A stretch of 64,000 nucleotides of DNA from assembly GCF_044464525.1 (NCBI RefSeq), contig NZ_JBIQLE010000003.1:129251-193250 (forward strand). The letters are read 5' to 3'. A program made the position numbers and the translations under genes. Source of the DNA: Pusillimonas sp044464525 (lineage in GTDB: Bacteria; Pseudomonadota; Gammaproteobacteria; Burkholderiales; Burkholderiaceae_B). This document shows positions 16,869-25,527 of the stretch, piece after piece; positions within the stretch are counted from its first letter, which is position 1; the number at the start of each line of letters is the position of its first letter. The notes under the pieces were generated by a model. The model worked only from the letters and a program-made list of their open reading frames with translations. It did not search any database and had not been told where the DNA came from.

Positions 16869-18074
16869 ATGCACAATATCTTCGATAAATCCTTGCTGCT
16901 GGAGCTTGCCGCTCGTTGCGGACTGCATGACAAAAGCGCTCCAGCTTATGCGCACGCACAAGCCATGGGCGCCGATAGCCTGCTCGAGCAAATACAAGAG
17001 GCCCGGCTTGACGGCAAGGGCGGGGCCAGGTTTCCCGCCCACAAGAAAATGCGGATGCTGCGCTCGCGTCAAGCCCCAATCAAGCACTTGATCATCAACG
17101 GCGCCGAACACGAGCCGGGGTCTTTCAAAGACGACTGGCTGCAAACCCATCACGCCGACGCCGTGGTCGAAGGGGCGCTGTGCATGGCCCTGGCCGTCGG
17201 CGCGACGCATGTGCACTTCGGCATCAACGAAACAAGCCGGGATGCCCTGGGCGCCATGACGAAAGCCGTGGAAGGCATCGGCAAGGCACATGAGCAACCG
17301 CCTGTGCTGCGGGTTCACCCCATTTCCGACGTCTATGTAGCGGGAGAGGAAACCGCGCTCATCCAGGCCCTGCAAGGAATGGAACCCATGCCCACGGGGC
17401 GCCCGCCTTTTCCGGTCGAGCGCGGACTGGACGGCGCACCCACGCTGGTGCACAACGCCGAGACAGCGGCTCATGTGCCGTACATCGTGCTGGCCGGTGC
17501 GCAAGCTTATCGCGAACTGGGCTGCTCGGGCCTGGGCCCCACTCTATGTACATTCGGTCCCGAGTTCATACACGATGGAGTGCAACTGGTGCCTCTGGGC
17601 ATCTCGCTGAACAAGCTTGTCGACAAGTACGGGGGCGGACTGCGCAGCGGAGAACACTTGCTGGCCATACAGCCCGGAGGGCCATCGTCGGCCTACCTCC
17701 CGGCAGGTGAACTAGACTGCGCCTTTGATGCCGACGCACTGAAAGCCCGAGGCTCGTCATTAGGCTGCGCCGCCATCCGGGCATACAGCAACGCAGGCGA
17801 TTTAATCGCCGCGGTACAAGAACTGGCCGATTTTTTCGCCACGGCGTCATGTGGGCAATGCCCGCCCTGCACCATGCAGACCCGCATGATGACCACCATC
17901 GCAAAGCAAGTGGCGGCAGGCAAGGCGAGCCCGCAGCTTATCGACCAAATTGCGCGCATCGCCCAAGTCAATGCAGACAAGGGCCTGTGCGGATTGATCA
18001 ATATGCCGGTGCCGCCCGTTCAGAGCCTGCTGCAACGCTTTCCGCAAGTGCTTGGCGGCGACCCCACATCCTGA
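16869..18074 (+). CDS. NuoF-like NADH-binding FMN/[4Fe-4S] flavoprotein
   Basis: The 401-aa protein resembles the 51-kDa subunit of NADH dehydrogenase and HoxF/FdsB diaphorases. Landmarks are LDGKGGARFPAHKK (glycine-rich FMN/NADH loop, residues 47-60), NGAEHEPGSFKDDW, VYVAGEETALIQALQG, an SLBB-like segment, and the C-terminal SCGQCPPC plus LCGL cluster that binds a [4Fe-4S] centre. All key motifs appear intact, so it should oxidise NAD(P)H. Its place between a Rieske oxygenase and a NuoE-like ferredoxin suggests it replaces the usual ferredoxin reductase. It is not part of a respiratory complex here because no other nuo genes are near. Confidence 0.85.
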   Translation: MHNIFDKSLLLELAARCGLHDKSAPAYAHAQAMGADSLLEQIQEARLDGKGGARFPAHKKMRMLRSRQAPIKHLIINGAEHEPGSFKDDWLQTHHADAVVEGALCMALAVGATHVHFGINETSRDALGAMTKAVEGIGKAHEQPPVLRVHPISDVYVAGEETALIQALQGMEPMPTGRPPFPVERGLDGAPTLVHNAETAAHVPYIVLAGAQAYRELGCSGLGPTLCTFGPEFIHDGVQLVPLGISLNKLVDKYGGGLRSGEHLLAIQPGGPSSAYLPAGELDCAFDADALKARGSSLGCAAIRAYSNAGDLIAAVQELADFFATASCGQCPPCTMQTRMMTTIAKQVAAGKASPQLIDQIARIAQVNADKGLCGLINMPVPPVQSLLQRFPQVLGGDPTS

Positions 18075-18110
18075 ACAACCCCACGATTTAATACGGAGAC
18101 AACAAGCTTT

Positions 18111-18443
18111 ATGGAGATTTACGTCTGCAACAACATCGATTGCAAGAATCGGGGGTCGGAAAAAGTGATGCGTGCCCTTCAGGCAGAATTTTCGCGGCCC
18201 GAAGATCAGGCAGTGCAGATTCATAACTACCTGTGCTTCTCGGCGTGCAACAGCGGCCCCAACGTCATCATTCCCGATAGGCGATGCTGGCTTTCCGCAG
18301 TCTCACCCGACGACACCGCTGCCGTTCGCGCCGTACTGGAGGGGCAGGCGCCGCCCGCGAAATTGATCGAGAAAAACGAACCTTCACTCGAGGCGATGAT
18401 TCTGGGACTGATCGACGCCGGCCTGATCACACCCGACGACTGA
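18111..18443 (+). CDS. Thioredoxin-like [2Fe-2S] ferredoxin
   Basis: The 110-aa protein has the cluster ligands Cys6, Cys11, Cys42 and Cys46 (C-x4-C ... C-x3-C), the pattern of NuoE-type and Shethna-like thioredoxin-fold [2Fe-2S] proteins. It probably passes electrons from the adjoining NuoF-like flavoprotein to the Rieske oxygenase. It lies 36 bases downstream of that gene and is the last gene of the operon before the AraC regulator. A 10-base perfect palindrome GGGTTAACCC at 18461-18470 follows its stop. Confidence 0.82.
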   Translation: MEIYVCNNIDCKNRGSEKVMRALQAEFSRPEDQAVQIHNYLCFSACNSGPNVIIPDRRCWLSAVSPDDTAAVRAVLEGQAPPAKLIEKNEPSLEAMILGLIDAGLITPDD

Positions 18444-18529
18444 AGCGCGCACCTTGAATGGGGTTAACCCTCAGTAGACAGGACATGGAGCATGACGCAG
18501 TATAAACATTGATAAATCTTTGATTTTGG

Positions 18530-19510
18530 ATGTGTTTTACCATGCACCGGCGCTATTCAACCGACGACGTGCCCGAAAACCAGCGCTTCGACTATTGGCA
18601 AGATGCAGTCTGCGACGCACTTTTCAAACTCAGGCTCTCCGCCCACAAAAAAGCCGGTTTCCGTGGGCAGATCGACCGATGGAACTTCACCACAAGCGAG
18701 CTTCTAAGAATCAGTTCCGACGCCGTGAAAAGCCAACGTCTGCGCAAAGACTGCGACGGCGAAGATCGCCATATCCTCCTCACCTTGCCTGTCTCGGGCA
18801 ACGTCACCTTCAGCCAATTGGGGCGAACCGCCAACTGTGTAGCGGGCCAAAGCGTGCTCGAGCTTAGCGAAGAAGCCTACGACCATGCATACGACGACGG
18901 CAGCAATATGTGGGTGCTGAAAATGCCCGCCGAAGCCGTGCGTCTGCGCATGAGCAACCCAAGGCGGTTCATCGCCCGCAACTTCAATATGCAAGAAGGG
19001 GTTGCGCGCCTGTTCTCCGACTATCTCAAGCTAGTTCTATACGCCTGTCAAACCAATGCCGTCGAGGCCTATCCGCAAATGGGCGCGCACCTTATCGACC
19101 TGTTGGCAATCGGCCTGCAGAATCATCCCGATGCCCTGCAGTCGCAGTCGACGGCCGTAAAAGATGCGCATCTATTGCGTATTGAGTCTTATGTGCGCAC
19201 TCATCTTACCGACCCCGATCTCTCCCCGGGTTCGATAGCCCAGGGCTGTGGAATTTCTGTGCGCTATCTACACACTCTTTTTCAAGATACAGACGAATCG
19301 GTATCGTCATGGATCCGCAACCAGCGCCTGCAATACGCGAACGAGGCCTTGCAGCAGGCCGGCAAATTCACCACCGTGGCGCAGGTGGCTTACGCGGCGG
19401 GCTTTACCGATCAGTCGCAACTGACCCGGGCTTTCAAACGCCGGTACAGGCGGCTTCCCAGCGACGTCCTTAACGCCGCCCGCAAACCGCAGGCCGGCCT
19501 GCAAGCGTAA
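18530..19510 (+). CDS. AraC-family transcriptional regulator
   Basis: The 326-aa protein has an N-terminal AraC-binding-like sensor domain (RYSTDDVPENQRFDYWQDAV is typical of the AraC_binding_2 group). The C-terminal two-helix DNA-binding domain spans about residues 215-315, with GSIAQGCGISVRYLHTLFQ and TTVAQVAYAAGFTDQSQLTRAFKRRY. Start at 18530 or at the ATG at 18542. It lies 86 bases after the small ferredoxin gene on the same strand and is the natural candidate regulator of the Rieske operon. Relatives control aromatic catabolism, but the inducer is not evident. Confidence 0.87.
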   Translation: MCFTMHRRYSTDDVPENQRFDYWQDAVCDALFKLRLSAHKKAGFRGQIDRWNFTTSELLRISSDAVKSQRLRKDCDGEDRHILLTLPVSGNVTFSQLGRTANCVAGQSVLELSEEAYDHAYDDGSNMWVLKMPAEAVRLRMSNPRRFIARNFNMQEGVARLFSDYLKLVLYACQTNAVEAYPQMGAHLIDLLAIGLQNHPDALQSQSTAVKDAHLLRIESYVRTHLTDPDLSPGSIAQGCGISVRYLHTLFQDTDESVSSWIRNQRLQYANEALQQAGKFTTVAQVAYAAGFTDQSQLTRAFKRRYRRLPSDVLNAARKPQAGLQA

Positions 19511-19536
19511 AACGGCCGATACCGCTTCATAAACAA

Positions 19537-19559
19537 AAACAGGGCCGCTTTCGCGGCCC
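19537..19559 (-). terminator. Rho-independent terminator for the M29/NicX-like gene
   Basis: A perfect 7-bp stem GGGCCGC/GCGGCCC with a TTTC loop (19542-19559) is followed, read on the minus strand, by TGTTTTTGTTT. It sits 25 bases past the stop of the minus-strand gene ending at 19584. On the + strand it lacks a T run. Confidence 0.7.
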
Positions 19560-19583
19560 CCGTCTACTTCACCTGCCTGCGGC

Positions 19584-20600
19584 TTAGTCCTTGGCAACCA
19601 CCGGCAAATCGAGTATCTGGCCGTCCTGGATGATCTGACGCCCATCCAGCCATACCGATTGCATGGTCGCAACGCCGTCAGGATGGTTTTCGCCGCCCTC
19701 GGGCACCCAGAAAGGCAGCCCCATGCCGATGGCGTTGCTTCCAACCACCCGGATATCTTCTACAAAACACTCGCCGGTGAAACGGGCCTGCGGGTGCATG
19801 CCATGGGCGAAATGAATGATGTAACCATACTGGCCGCCGCCGGCGCGCAACAAGGCACGCTCCATGGTGGCGCGTTCTGTACCGCCCCCCCGCACGCTTT
19901 GGATTCTGCCGTCCACTTCCAGTTCAATAGGTTCCCTAAGTTCGGTGTAGTACTCATGGAAACACGATTCCAACACGATTTTTCCACGGACGCTTTCGAT
20001 TTCCGGCGCGATGAGGCAGGACCCCGGCAAAAAATGCAGCCCCGACCGGGTGGCGCGACGGGGGCTCATGTCGAGCGATTCGGCCAAGGCGAACGTTACA
20101 TCGGTGCCTGAAGGGGTGGTCATGCGCATCGTCTTGCCCACAGAGTTGGCGATGAGCGTTTCCAGTTCTGACTGCGGTGGGTATAAAGCATCAAGAACAC
20201 CGTCGCCGAACATGCGGATCATCGCTTCAGCGCTCATGTCGCTGCTCAGCATATATCGCAGGCCTTCGGTTTTCATGGCTTCAACGTGAGCATCCGCACC
20301 GGCGATGTAAGGGTATGTCAGGTCGACCCACAGATCGCACTCCTTTATCGCAGCCACAAGCGCCCGGGGCAGGTATGGATCGGCCAGTTTGCCCTGATAA
20401 GGCAACTGAGGAATGGTGACCGTCGTAAACCGCGCACCCACTTCGATGGCGACGGCCTGCAAGGCCTCCACAACCCCCACTGCACGGGCAGTGTCGGTCG
20501 TGATCAGCAGATCTTTATCGGCCTCAAAAGCCAAAAAATCAACCAAAAAATTGCGCGCGGCACCCATGATTTCCGCACGCAACATAGAATTTCCTGACAT
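19584..20600 (-). CDS. M29 aminopeptidase-like / NicX-like metalloprotein
   Basis: The 338-aa protein falls in the superfamily that joins M29 aminopeptidases (aminopeptidase T) and 2,5-dihydroxypyridine 5,6-dioxygenase NicX. His266 in HFAHGMHP and the His306-Pro-Asp308 pair in GGENHPDGV match the His...His-x-Asp iron ligands known for NicX. NicX opens the ring of 2,5-dihydroxypyridine in nicotinate degradation. NicA/NicB-like and NicF-like genes elsewhere in this window make that role attractive, but a peptidase-like function is not excluded. The start at 20600 has AAGGAG eight bases upstream, and the frame extends further to 20651. Confidence 0.72.
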   Translation of the reverse strand: MSGNSMLRAEIMGAARNFLVDFLAFEADKDLLITTDTARAVGVVEALQAVAIEVGARFTTVTIPQLPYQGKLADPYLPRALVAAIKECDLWVDLTYPYIAGADAHVEAMKTEGLRYMLSSDMSAEAMIRMFGDGVLDALYPPQSELETLIANSVGKTMRMTTPSGTDVTFALAESLDMSPRRATRSGLHFLPGSCLIAPEIESVRGKIVLESCFHEYYTELREPIELEVDGRIQSVRGGGTERATMERALLRAGGGQYGYIIHFAHGMHPQARFTGECFVEDIRVVGSNAIGMGLPFWVPEGGENHPDGVATMQSVWLDGRQIIQDGQILDLPVVAKD

Positions 20601-20679
20601 AAGCTCGCTCCTTGACTGCCTCGTTCTCGAGGCTGGATAACACCGCGACACCTCACGCAGCGTGGCTATCGAGAAATGT

Positions 20680-20691
20680 ACCAGTTTTGGA
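20680..20691. promoter_or_regulatory. ACCA-n4-TGG-type motif before the NicX-like gene
   Basis: ACCAGTTTTGGA lies 79 bases upstream of the start at 20600. It matches the palindrome ACCAATTTTGGT at 42078 at 10 of 12 positions, and related sites precede four other transcription units of the island. It is a probable binding site of a shared regulator. Confidence 0.45.
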
Positions 20692-20781
20692 AATATTACT
20701 CAAATAAGAACGGGCGACTAAGCCTGTCGGCAAGAGCGGTTGCCCGGGCCGGGAATCGCAAGGTGCAAGGCTTCTGATGGC

Positions 20782-21456
20782 TTACTTTTGATCTGCTTCA
20801 AGCAGCCCTTCGAGGCGGATACGATACGCAGCTACGATGTGAGCGCGCGCGGCCTGCTCGGCTGCTTCAGGATCTCTTCTGGACAACGCGTCGACAATGG
20901 CTTCATGTTCACGTCGTGATGCTTCGGCCCTTCCTTGAGTGGCCAGCGTGGTGCGGCCCAGCAGAATCATCGACTCTTGCAGGGAACTGAGAGTCTTGAC
21001 CAGATACCTGTTATGCGCACATCGATACAAGGTGCCATGAAATAGACGATTGTTGGCCGCCAGTTCTTCGGTGCTTGTCAATTGGCCGTCACGCAATATG
21101 ACTTCCCTGAGAAATTCGATTTCCACGTCGGACGCGTGCCGCGCAGCCAGACGGGCAGCGGTGCCCTCCAACACTTCTCGCATGGCATAGAGTTCGCTCA
21201 TCATCGAATGGTCGAGCTCTGTGACGATAAGGCCGCGCTCGGGGTCGTTTACCGCCAGCCCTTCGGATTGCAGCCGGCCCAGCGCCTCGCGCACGGGCGT
21301 GCGGCTCAGCCCCATCACTTCAGCAAGCTCAATCTCTCGCAAGCGCGTACCGGACACGAAGCGCCCCGACTGGATGGCTTCGACCAGATACTGATAGGCA
21401 TGGGCGCTACGCGATATGCCGCGACGCAGTTGGGTTTCTTCAGAGACAGGATTCAT
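20782..21456 (-). CDS. GntR-family regulator (FCD subgroup)
   Basis: The 224-aa regulator has an N-terminal winged helix (GTRLREIELAEVMGLSRTPVREALGRLQSEG, about residues 35-65) and a C-terminal all-helical FCD ligand domain (MREVLEGTAARLAARH, NRLFHGTLYRCAHNRYL). FCD regulators sense organic acids and usually repress the neighbouring operon. It is divergent from tcuA, and a 22-bp near-palindrome at 21559-21580 between the two genes is its probable operator. A GTG at 21483 is an alternative start. Confidence 0.9.
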   Translation of the reverse strand: MNPVSEETQLRRGISRSAHAYQYLVEAIQSGRFVSGTRLREIELAEVMGLSRTPVREALGRLQSEGLAVNDPERGLIVTELDHSMMSELYAMREVLEGTAARLAARHASDVEIEFLREVILRDGQLTSTEELAANNRLFHGTLYRCAHNRYLVKTLSSLQESMILLGRTTLATQGRAEASRREHEAIVDALSRRDPEAAEQAARAHIVAAYRIRLEGLLEADQK

Positions 21457-21558
21457 GACGCTGCGCTTTCCACCAATTTGCACTGAGCTTCCACATACAA
21501 AACACGAAAAACCACTTCAAGTAGTGTAATCGATAAACGTACAAAGCCACACGCTAAA

Positions 21559-21580
21559 ATACTACGGTATACTGTTGTAT
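21559..21580. promoter_or_regulatory. 22-bp near-palindrome, likely GntR operator
   Basis: The site is centred on GTATAC, with outer arms ATAC-tACg and cTGT-tGTAT, and 18 of 22 positions are symmetric. It lies between the divergent GntR gene and tcuA, 105 bases before the tcuA start. Size and symmetry fit an FCD-type GntR dimer. Confidence 0.65.
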
Positions 21581-21685
21581 GTAATTGGACTCGAGTATAA
21601 ACACCACGGCGTCAGGCGTCGCCTTTTGCGTTTCGCCTGGATTCTCAGCGAGCCGTGCCAGGTATTGATCAGAAGCGGAGGCAAC

Positions 21686-23122
21686 GTGAAAGACCCGGTG
21701 AAGTATGACGTTTTAGTTATCGGTGGCGGCAATGCCGCCTTGTGTGCTGCAATTTCTGCCGCGGAAGCCGGCGCGAGTGTCTTGATGCTGGAAGCCGCAC
21801 CTCGTGAATGGCGCGGTGGCAACTCCATCCACACCCGCAACGTGCGCTGTATGCACGACGAACCCCAAGATGTCTTGATCGACGCCTATCCTGAAGAAGA
21901 ATACTGGCAAGACCTGTTGAAAGTGACAGGCGGCATAACAGACGAAGCCCTCGCGCGCTTAGTCATACGCACCACCGCTACCTGCCGCGATTGGATGCGC
22001 AAGCATGGGGTCAATTTCCAGAAACCGCTCTCGGGTGCGCTGCATGTCGCACGCACGAACGCTTTCTTTATGGGCGGCGGCAAGGCGCTTGTGAATGCTT
22101 ATTATCGTAGCGCCGAGGCCCTGGGCGTAATCGTTCGCTACAACGCGCCGGTGGATTCAATCGAGCTCGACAACGGCAGGTTCGTCGCGGCGCATATCGG
22201 AGCAGAACGCATCACGGCTGGAAGCTGCGTATTGGCGGCCGGAGGGTTCGAATCCAACCGTGAGTGGTTGCGCGAGGCCTGGGGTCAAAATGAGAACGGC
22301 GAATGGCCGGCTGACAATTTCCTGATACGGGGAACACGGTACAACCGGGGCGTGCTGCTGCGCTACATGCTGGATGCCGGTGCAGACTCAATCGGCGACC
22401 CGTCGCAATCGCATTGCGTCGCCGTCGACGCTCGCTCGCCCTTGTATGACGGCGGCATCTGCACCCGAATCGATTGCGTTTCGCTAGGCATTGTCGTAAA
22501 CCGAGACGCCAAGCGCTTCTATGATGAGGGCGAAGACTTCTGGCCCAAGCGGTATGCGATTTGGGGCCGTCTCGTGGCACAACAGCCTGGCCAGATCGCA
22601 TACTCGATCATCGACAGCAAAGCCGTGGGCAGTTTCATGCCTCCGGTATTTCCTGGCACCCAGGCGAACACCCTGCCCGAGCTTGCCGACAAATTGGGGC
22701 TGGATCAAACGCAATTCATGCGCACTTTGACAGAATACAACGCCGCCTGCACCAACGGAAAATTCGACCATACCGTGCTGGATGACTGCCATACCAAAGG
22801 CTTGGAAGTTCCAAAAACGAACTGGGCTAGGCCGATCACAGATCGACCGTTCTACGCCTACCCCTTGCGGCCCGGCATCACCTTCACATATCTCGGGCTG
22901 AAGGTAAATGCAGACGCCGCAGTACATTTCAATGGCCAGCCCAGCGACAACCTGTTTGTCGCCGGCGAAATGATGGCTGGAAACGTGCTGGGCAAAGGCT
23001 ATACGGCCGGGGTAGGACTCGGCATAGGCACCACCTTTGGACTCATTGCCGGCGACCGCGCCGCCGCTGCCGCAAAAAATCAACATCGCAACAATGTAGG
23101 AGGTCAGCGTGACGCCGCTTGA
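21686..23122 (+). CDS. tcuA: FAD-dependent tricarballylate dehydrogenase-like protein
   Basis: The 478-aa flavoprotein is of the fumarate reductase/succinate dehydrogenase flavoprotein type and resembles TcuA. TcuA oxidises tricarballylate to cis-aconitate. Visible are VIGGGNAALCAAISAAEAG (FAD dinucleotide fold, residues 12-30), RGGNSIHTRNVR, GGGKALVNAYY, and the C-terminal AGEMMAGNVLGKGYTAGVGLGIGTTFG. The GTG start at 21686 has GGAGG just upstream; a longer TTG frame from 21575 runs through the operator and is rejected. It overlaps tcuB by 14 bases. No TcuC transporter gene is adjacent, so the substrate could be a related acid. Confidence 0.85.
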   Translation: MKDPVKYDVLVIGGGNAALCAAISAAEAGASVLMLEAAPREWRGGNSIHTRNVRCMHDEPQDVLIDAYPEEEYWQDLLKVTGGITDEALARLVIRTTATCRDWMRKHGVNFQKPLSGALHVARTNAFFMGGGKALVNAYYRSAEALGVIVRYNAPVDSIELDNGRFVAAHIGAERITAGSCVLAAGGFESNREWLREAWGQNENGEWPADNFLIRGTRYNRGVLLRYMLDAGADSIGDPSQSHCVAVDARSPLYDGGICTRIDCVSLGIVVNRDAKRFYDEGEDFWPKRYAIWGRLVAQQPGQIAYSIIDSKAVGSFMPPVFPGTQANTLPELADKLGLDQTQFMRTLTEYNAACTNGKFDHTVLDDCHTKGLEVPKTNWARPITDRPFYAYPLRPGITFTYLGLKVNADAAVHFNGQPSDNLFVAGEMMAGNVLGKGYTAGVGLGIGTTFGLIAGDRAAAAAKNQHRNNVGGQRDAA

Positions 23123-24329
23123 CACTTTAATCCGCGAAGCAGAATCGCATTCCACCGCGCCGGTCAACAAGCACACCGCAACGCATAAAGACGCCGCATG
23201 CAATGGGCACGTTTCGCCGTCGAACTTGCTTGGCGCCGACGAACAGGAAGTTGATCGGATTTTGACGATATGCAATGCCTGCCGCTACTGTGAAGGCTTC
23301 TGCGCGGTCTTCCCGGCCATGACGCGCCGGCTGGAGTTCGGCAAGGCCGATATTAATTATCTGTCCAACCTATGCCACAACTGCGGCGACTGCTTGCATG
23401 CCTGTCAATACGCACCACCTCACGAATTTGCGGTTAACGTGCCGCAAGCCATGGCCAAAGTACGTGCCCAGACCTATTCCGATTACGCCTGGCCGTCCGC
23501 GCTGGGCGCGCTGTACAAGCGCAACGGCCTGACCGTGGCTTTGGCTACCGCGGGCGGCTTGATCCTGTTCCTTCTATTGGCGCTGGCCATGACAGGCACG
23601 CTGCTGCACGAGCCGCTGGCCGGCGATTTCTACGCGATCTTTCCTCATAATCTGCTGGTCGTCATGTTCGGCGTCGTCTTCGGCTTCGCCGTACTGGCCC
23701 TGGCGGCGGGCGTCACCAAGTTCTGGCGTCAAATCACGCCCGGAGCCGTTAATGCCCCGGCTATCACCGAAACTGCCAGCGACGTGCTGCGTCTACGGTA
23801 CTTGGACGGCGGCCACGGCAAGGGCTGCAATAATGAAGACGACGCCTTTACCTTGTGGCGCCGGCGATTCCATCACTTCACGTTCTATGGTTTCATGTTG
23901 TGCTTTGCGGCCACCAGCGTCGCAACGCTATACCATTACTTTCTCGGGCTGGAAGCGCCCTATCCCTTGCTGAGTTTGCCGGTCATCCTGGGCACAGTTG
24001 GCGGTATCGGGCTTCTCATCGGCCCCGCCGGATTATTGTGGATGAATATCAAACGCCACCCTTTGCATGGCGATGCAGCGCAAAAACCCATGGATAGGGG
24101 GTTCATCGTGCTGTTGTTCCTGATCAGCCTGACCGGCCTGCTATTGCTGGGCTTGCGCGACACCTCTTACATGGCGCTGCTTCTGGCCGTGCACCTGGGG
24201 TTCGTCATGGCCCTGTTCCTGACCATGCCCTACGGCAAGTTCGCGCACGGCATATACCGTACCGCGGCGCTGTTGAAGTGGTCGATTGAAAAACGTCAGC
24301 CGCTTAATCTGAAACTCGGCGGAGATTAA
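23109..24329 (+). CDS. tcuB: TcuB-like electron-transfer membrane protein
   Basis: The 406-aa protein has two N-terminal [4Fe-4S] ferredoxin-like Cys clusters (CNACRYCEGFC and CHNCGDCLHAC, residues 55-105) followed by about six transmembrane helices in the remainder. This is the TcuB (CitB-like) layout. TcuB re-oxidises the FAD of TcuA and delivers electrons to the membrane quinone pool. The GTG start has AGGAGGT upstream and overlaps the end of tcuA, so the two proteins are made together. A strong terminator follows at 24383. Confidence 0.88.
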   Translation: MTPLDTLIREAESHSTAPVNKHTATHKDAACNGHVSPSNLLGADEQEVDRILTICNACRYCEGFCAVFPAMTRRLEFGKADINYLSNLCHNCGDCLHACQYAPPHEFAVNVPQAMAKVRAQTYSDYAWPSALGALYKRNGLTVALATAGGLILFLLLALAMTGTLLHEPLAGDFYAIFPHNLLVVMFGVVFGFAVLALAAGVTKFWRQITPGAVNAPAITETASDVLRLRYLDGGHGKGCNNEDDAFTLWRRRFHHFTFYGFMLCFAATSVATLYHYFLGLEAPYPLLSLPVILGTVGGIGLLIGPAGLLWMNIKRHPLHGDAAQKPMDRGFIVLLFLISLTGLLLLGLRDTSYMALLLAVHLGFVMALFLTMPYGKFAHGIYRTAALLKWSIEKRQPLNLKLGGD

Positions 24330-24382
24330 CTCCAACCGTAGCGGGCCATCCGTCAAAGTCAAGGGCCGCCCGTCAGTAATAC

Positions 24383-24420
24383 AAAATGCCGTCCAGAATC
24401 TTATGGACGGCATTTTTATT
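24383..24420. terminator. Bidirectional rho-independent terminator
   Basis: A perfect 13-bp stem AAAATGCCGTCCA / TGGACGGCATTTT surrounds an 8-base loop, with A and T tracts on both sides. It lies between tcuB and the convergent hydrolase gene and should stop both transcripts. Confidence 0.9.
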
Positions 24421-24485
24421 GGGGCAAGCTCAAGCCGCATTCAACCCGACGCCCAGTGCGAGCTGAATCTGGCGACGTGCAAACT

Positions 24486-25388
24486 CTATGAGGGGTCTGA
24501 CATAACGCCTGACGGCAATGCGGCGCAATGGTCGTAAATGTCGCCGGGCTTGGTGAACCACACCTTGTCGCGTTGAGGATGGTTCACGATGTATTCCAGC
24601 GCTCGGCGCAGAGCCCGCAACCGGTACGGTTGCCCAACCACCATGGCATGCAACGCCAGGCTGCACACCAAGGGCTGCTGCTCGCTCTGTTCGAGCATTT
24701 CGTCAAACTGATCAATAATGGCACGCGTGAATTCATCAGGGCTTTGATGCCGCACCAACATCTGGGGCGAATCGTTCAGCTCGAACGGATACGGCACAGA
24801 CATGATCCGCCCAGCGCGTGTCTTCATCCATATCGGCTGATCATCCGCCGGCCAATCCATGACATATTTAAAGCCCGCCTCTTGCAAGAGATCGGGCGTT
24901 ACATTGGTGACCGACATCCATGGCGCCATCCAGCCCTTGGGCCGCTGCCCCCAGTGCTTCTCGATCTCGTCCCGAACCTCTTCGATGAACCGGGCCTCAT
25001 CGCGTTCCCACATTCCGCTGTGTCGCTCTGCGTTGGTTCGACCGTGCGCAATGACTTCATCGCCGCGCTCCTTGATGCGAGCCACGATTTGCGGCGCATA
25101 CTCGAACAGAGTCGTATTGATATTGTGGGATGCAGGCAGGCCCAGCTTATCGAGCAGATCGAACACACGCCACACGCCAATGCGATTGCCATAGTCGGTC
25201 CAGGCAAAGGCGCGCTGATCAGGGGCCGGCAGCGGTGCGGAAAGCGAGTGAGTGAGTCCTGCGCCAAAGGCAAAATGCTCGATATTCAGGCCGACGAAAA
25301 AAGCCAGGCGCTTGCCGCCGGGCCACTCATAATCCGGGCGATCGCAAATCCGGCTGTATGGGTACCGATTGTGGTGTGGAAGCAGCAT
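24486..25388 (-). CDS. Polysaccharide deacetylase-family hydrolase (PuuE-like)
   Basis: The 300-aa protein belongs to the NodB-homology/PuuE branch of the polysaccharide deacetylase family: GGKRLAFFVGLNIEHF at the start, NTTLFEYAPQIVARIKERGDEVIAHGRTN (metal-binding His region), KGWMAPWMS, and LVCSLALHAMVVGQPYRL near the end. Many relatives near purine, pyrimidine or amide catabolism genes act on cyclic amides rather than on polysaccharides. Its place beside amidohydrolytic and molybdenum hydroxylase genes supports that. AAGGACGAG precedes the ATG. It is divergent from the coxM-like gene. Confidence 0.78.
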   Translation of the reverse strand: MLLPHHNRYPYSRICDRPDYEWPGGKRLAFFVGLNIEHFAFGAGLTHSLSAPLPAPDQRAFAWTDYGNRIGVWRVFDLLDKLGLPASHNINTTLFEYAPQIVARIKERGDEVIAHGRTNAERHSGMWERDEARFIEEVRDEIEKHWGQRPKGWMAPWMSVTNVTPDLLQEAGFKYVMDWPADDQPIWMKTRAGRIMSVPYPFELNDSPQMLVRHQSPDEFTRAIIDQFDEMLEQSEQQPLVCSLALHAMVVGQPYRLRALRRALEYIVNHPQRDKVWFTKPGDIYDHCAALPSGVMSDPS

Positions 25389-25455
25389 ACTCGTCCTTTT
25401 CTAAATAGAGCGCCCGCCTGGCGCGAAACAACACCGAACCAAGTTCCGGCACTTT

Positions 25456-25490
25456 CATATTGTACCAAAATCGGTTATAGTTCCAATATG
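25456..25490. promoter_or_regulatory. Composite operator between hydrolase and coxM-like gene
   Basis: ACCAAAATCGGT (25464-25475) is the reverse complement of the amidase palindrome ACCAATTTTGGT with one mismatch. It is flanked by the inverted arms CATATTG (25456-25462) and CAATATG (25484-25490). The site lies 52 bases before the coxM-like start and 75 bases before the divergent hydrolase start, so it could control both. Confidence 0.5.
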
Positions 25491-25527
25491 ATGACAAACC
25501 AATGTCACACATGCTTGCGGAGACACC

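Noticed and set aside
18461..18470. GGGTTAACCC palindrome before the AraC gene
   Set aside because: Perfect but only ten bases and unrelated to the other operator candidates; noted with the ferredoxin gene but not called a site.
21575..21685. Upstream extension of tcuA from a TTG codon
   Set aside because: It would overlap the operator, lacks a ribosome site, and the extra residues are not like the family; the GTG at 21686 has GGAGG.
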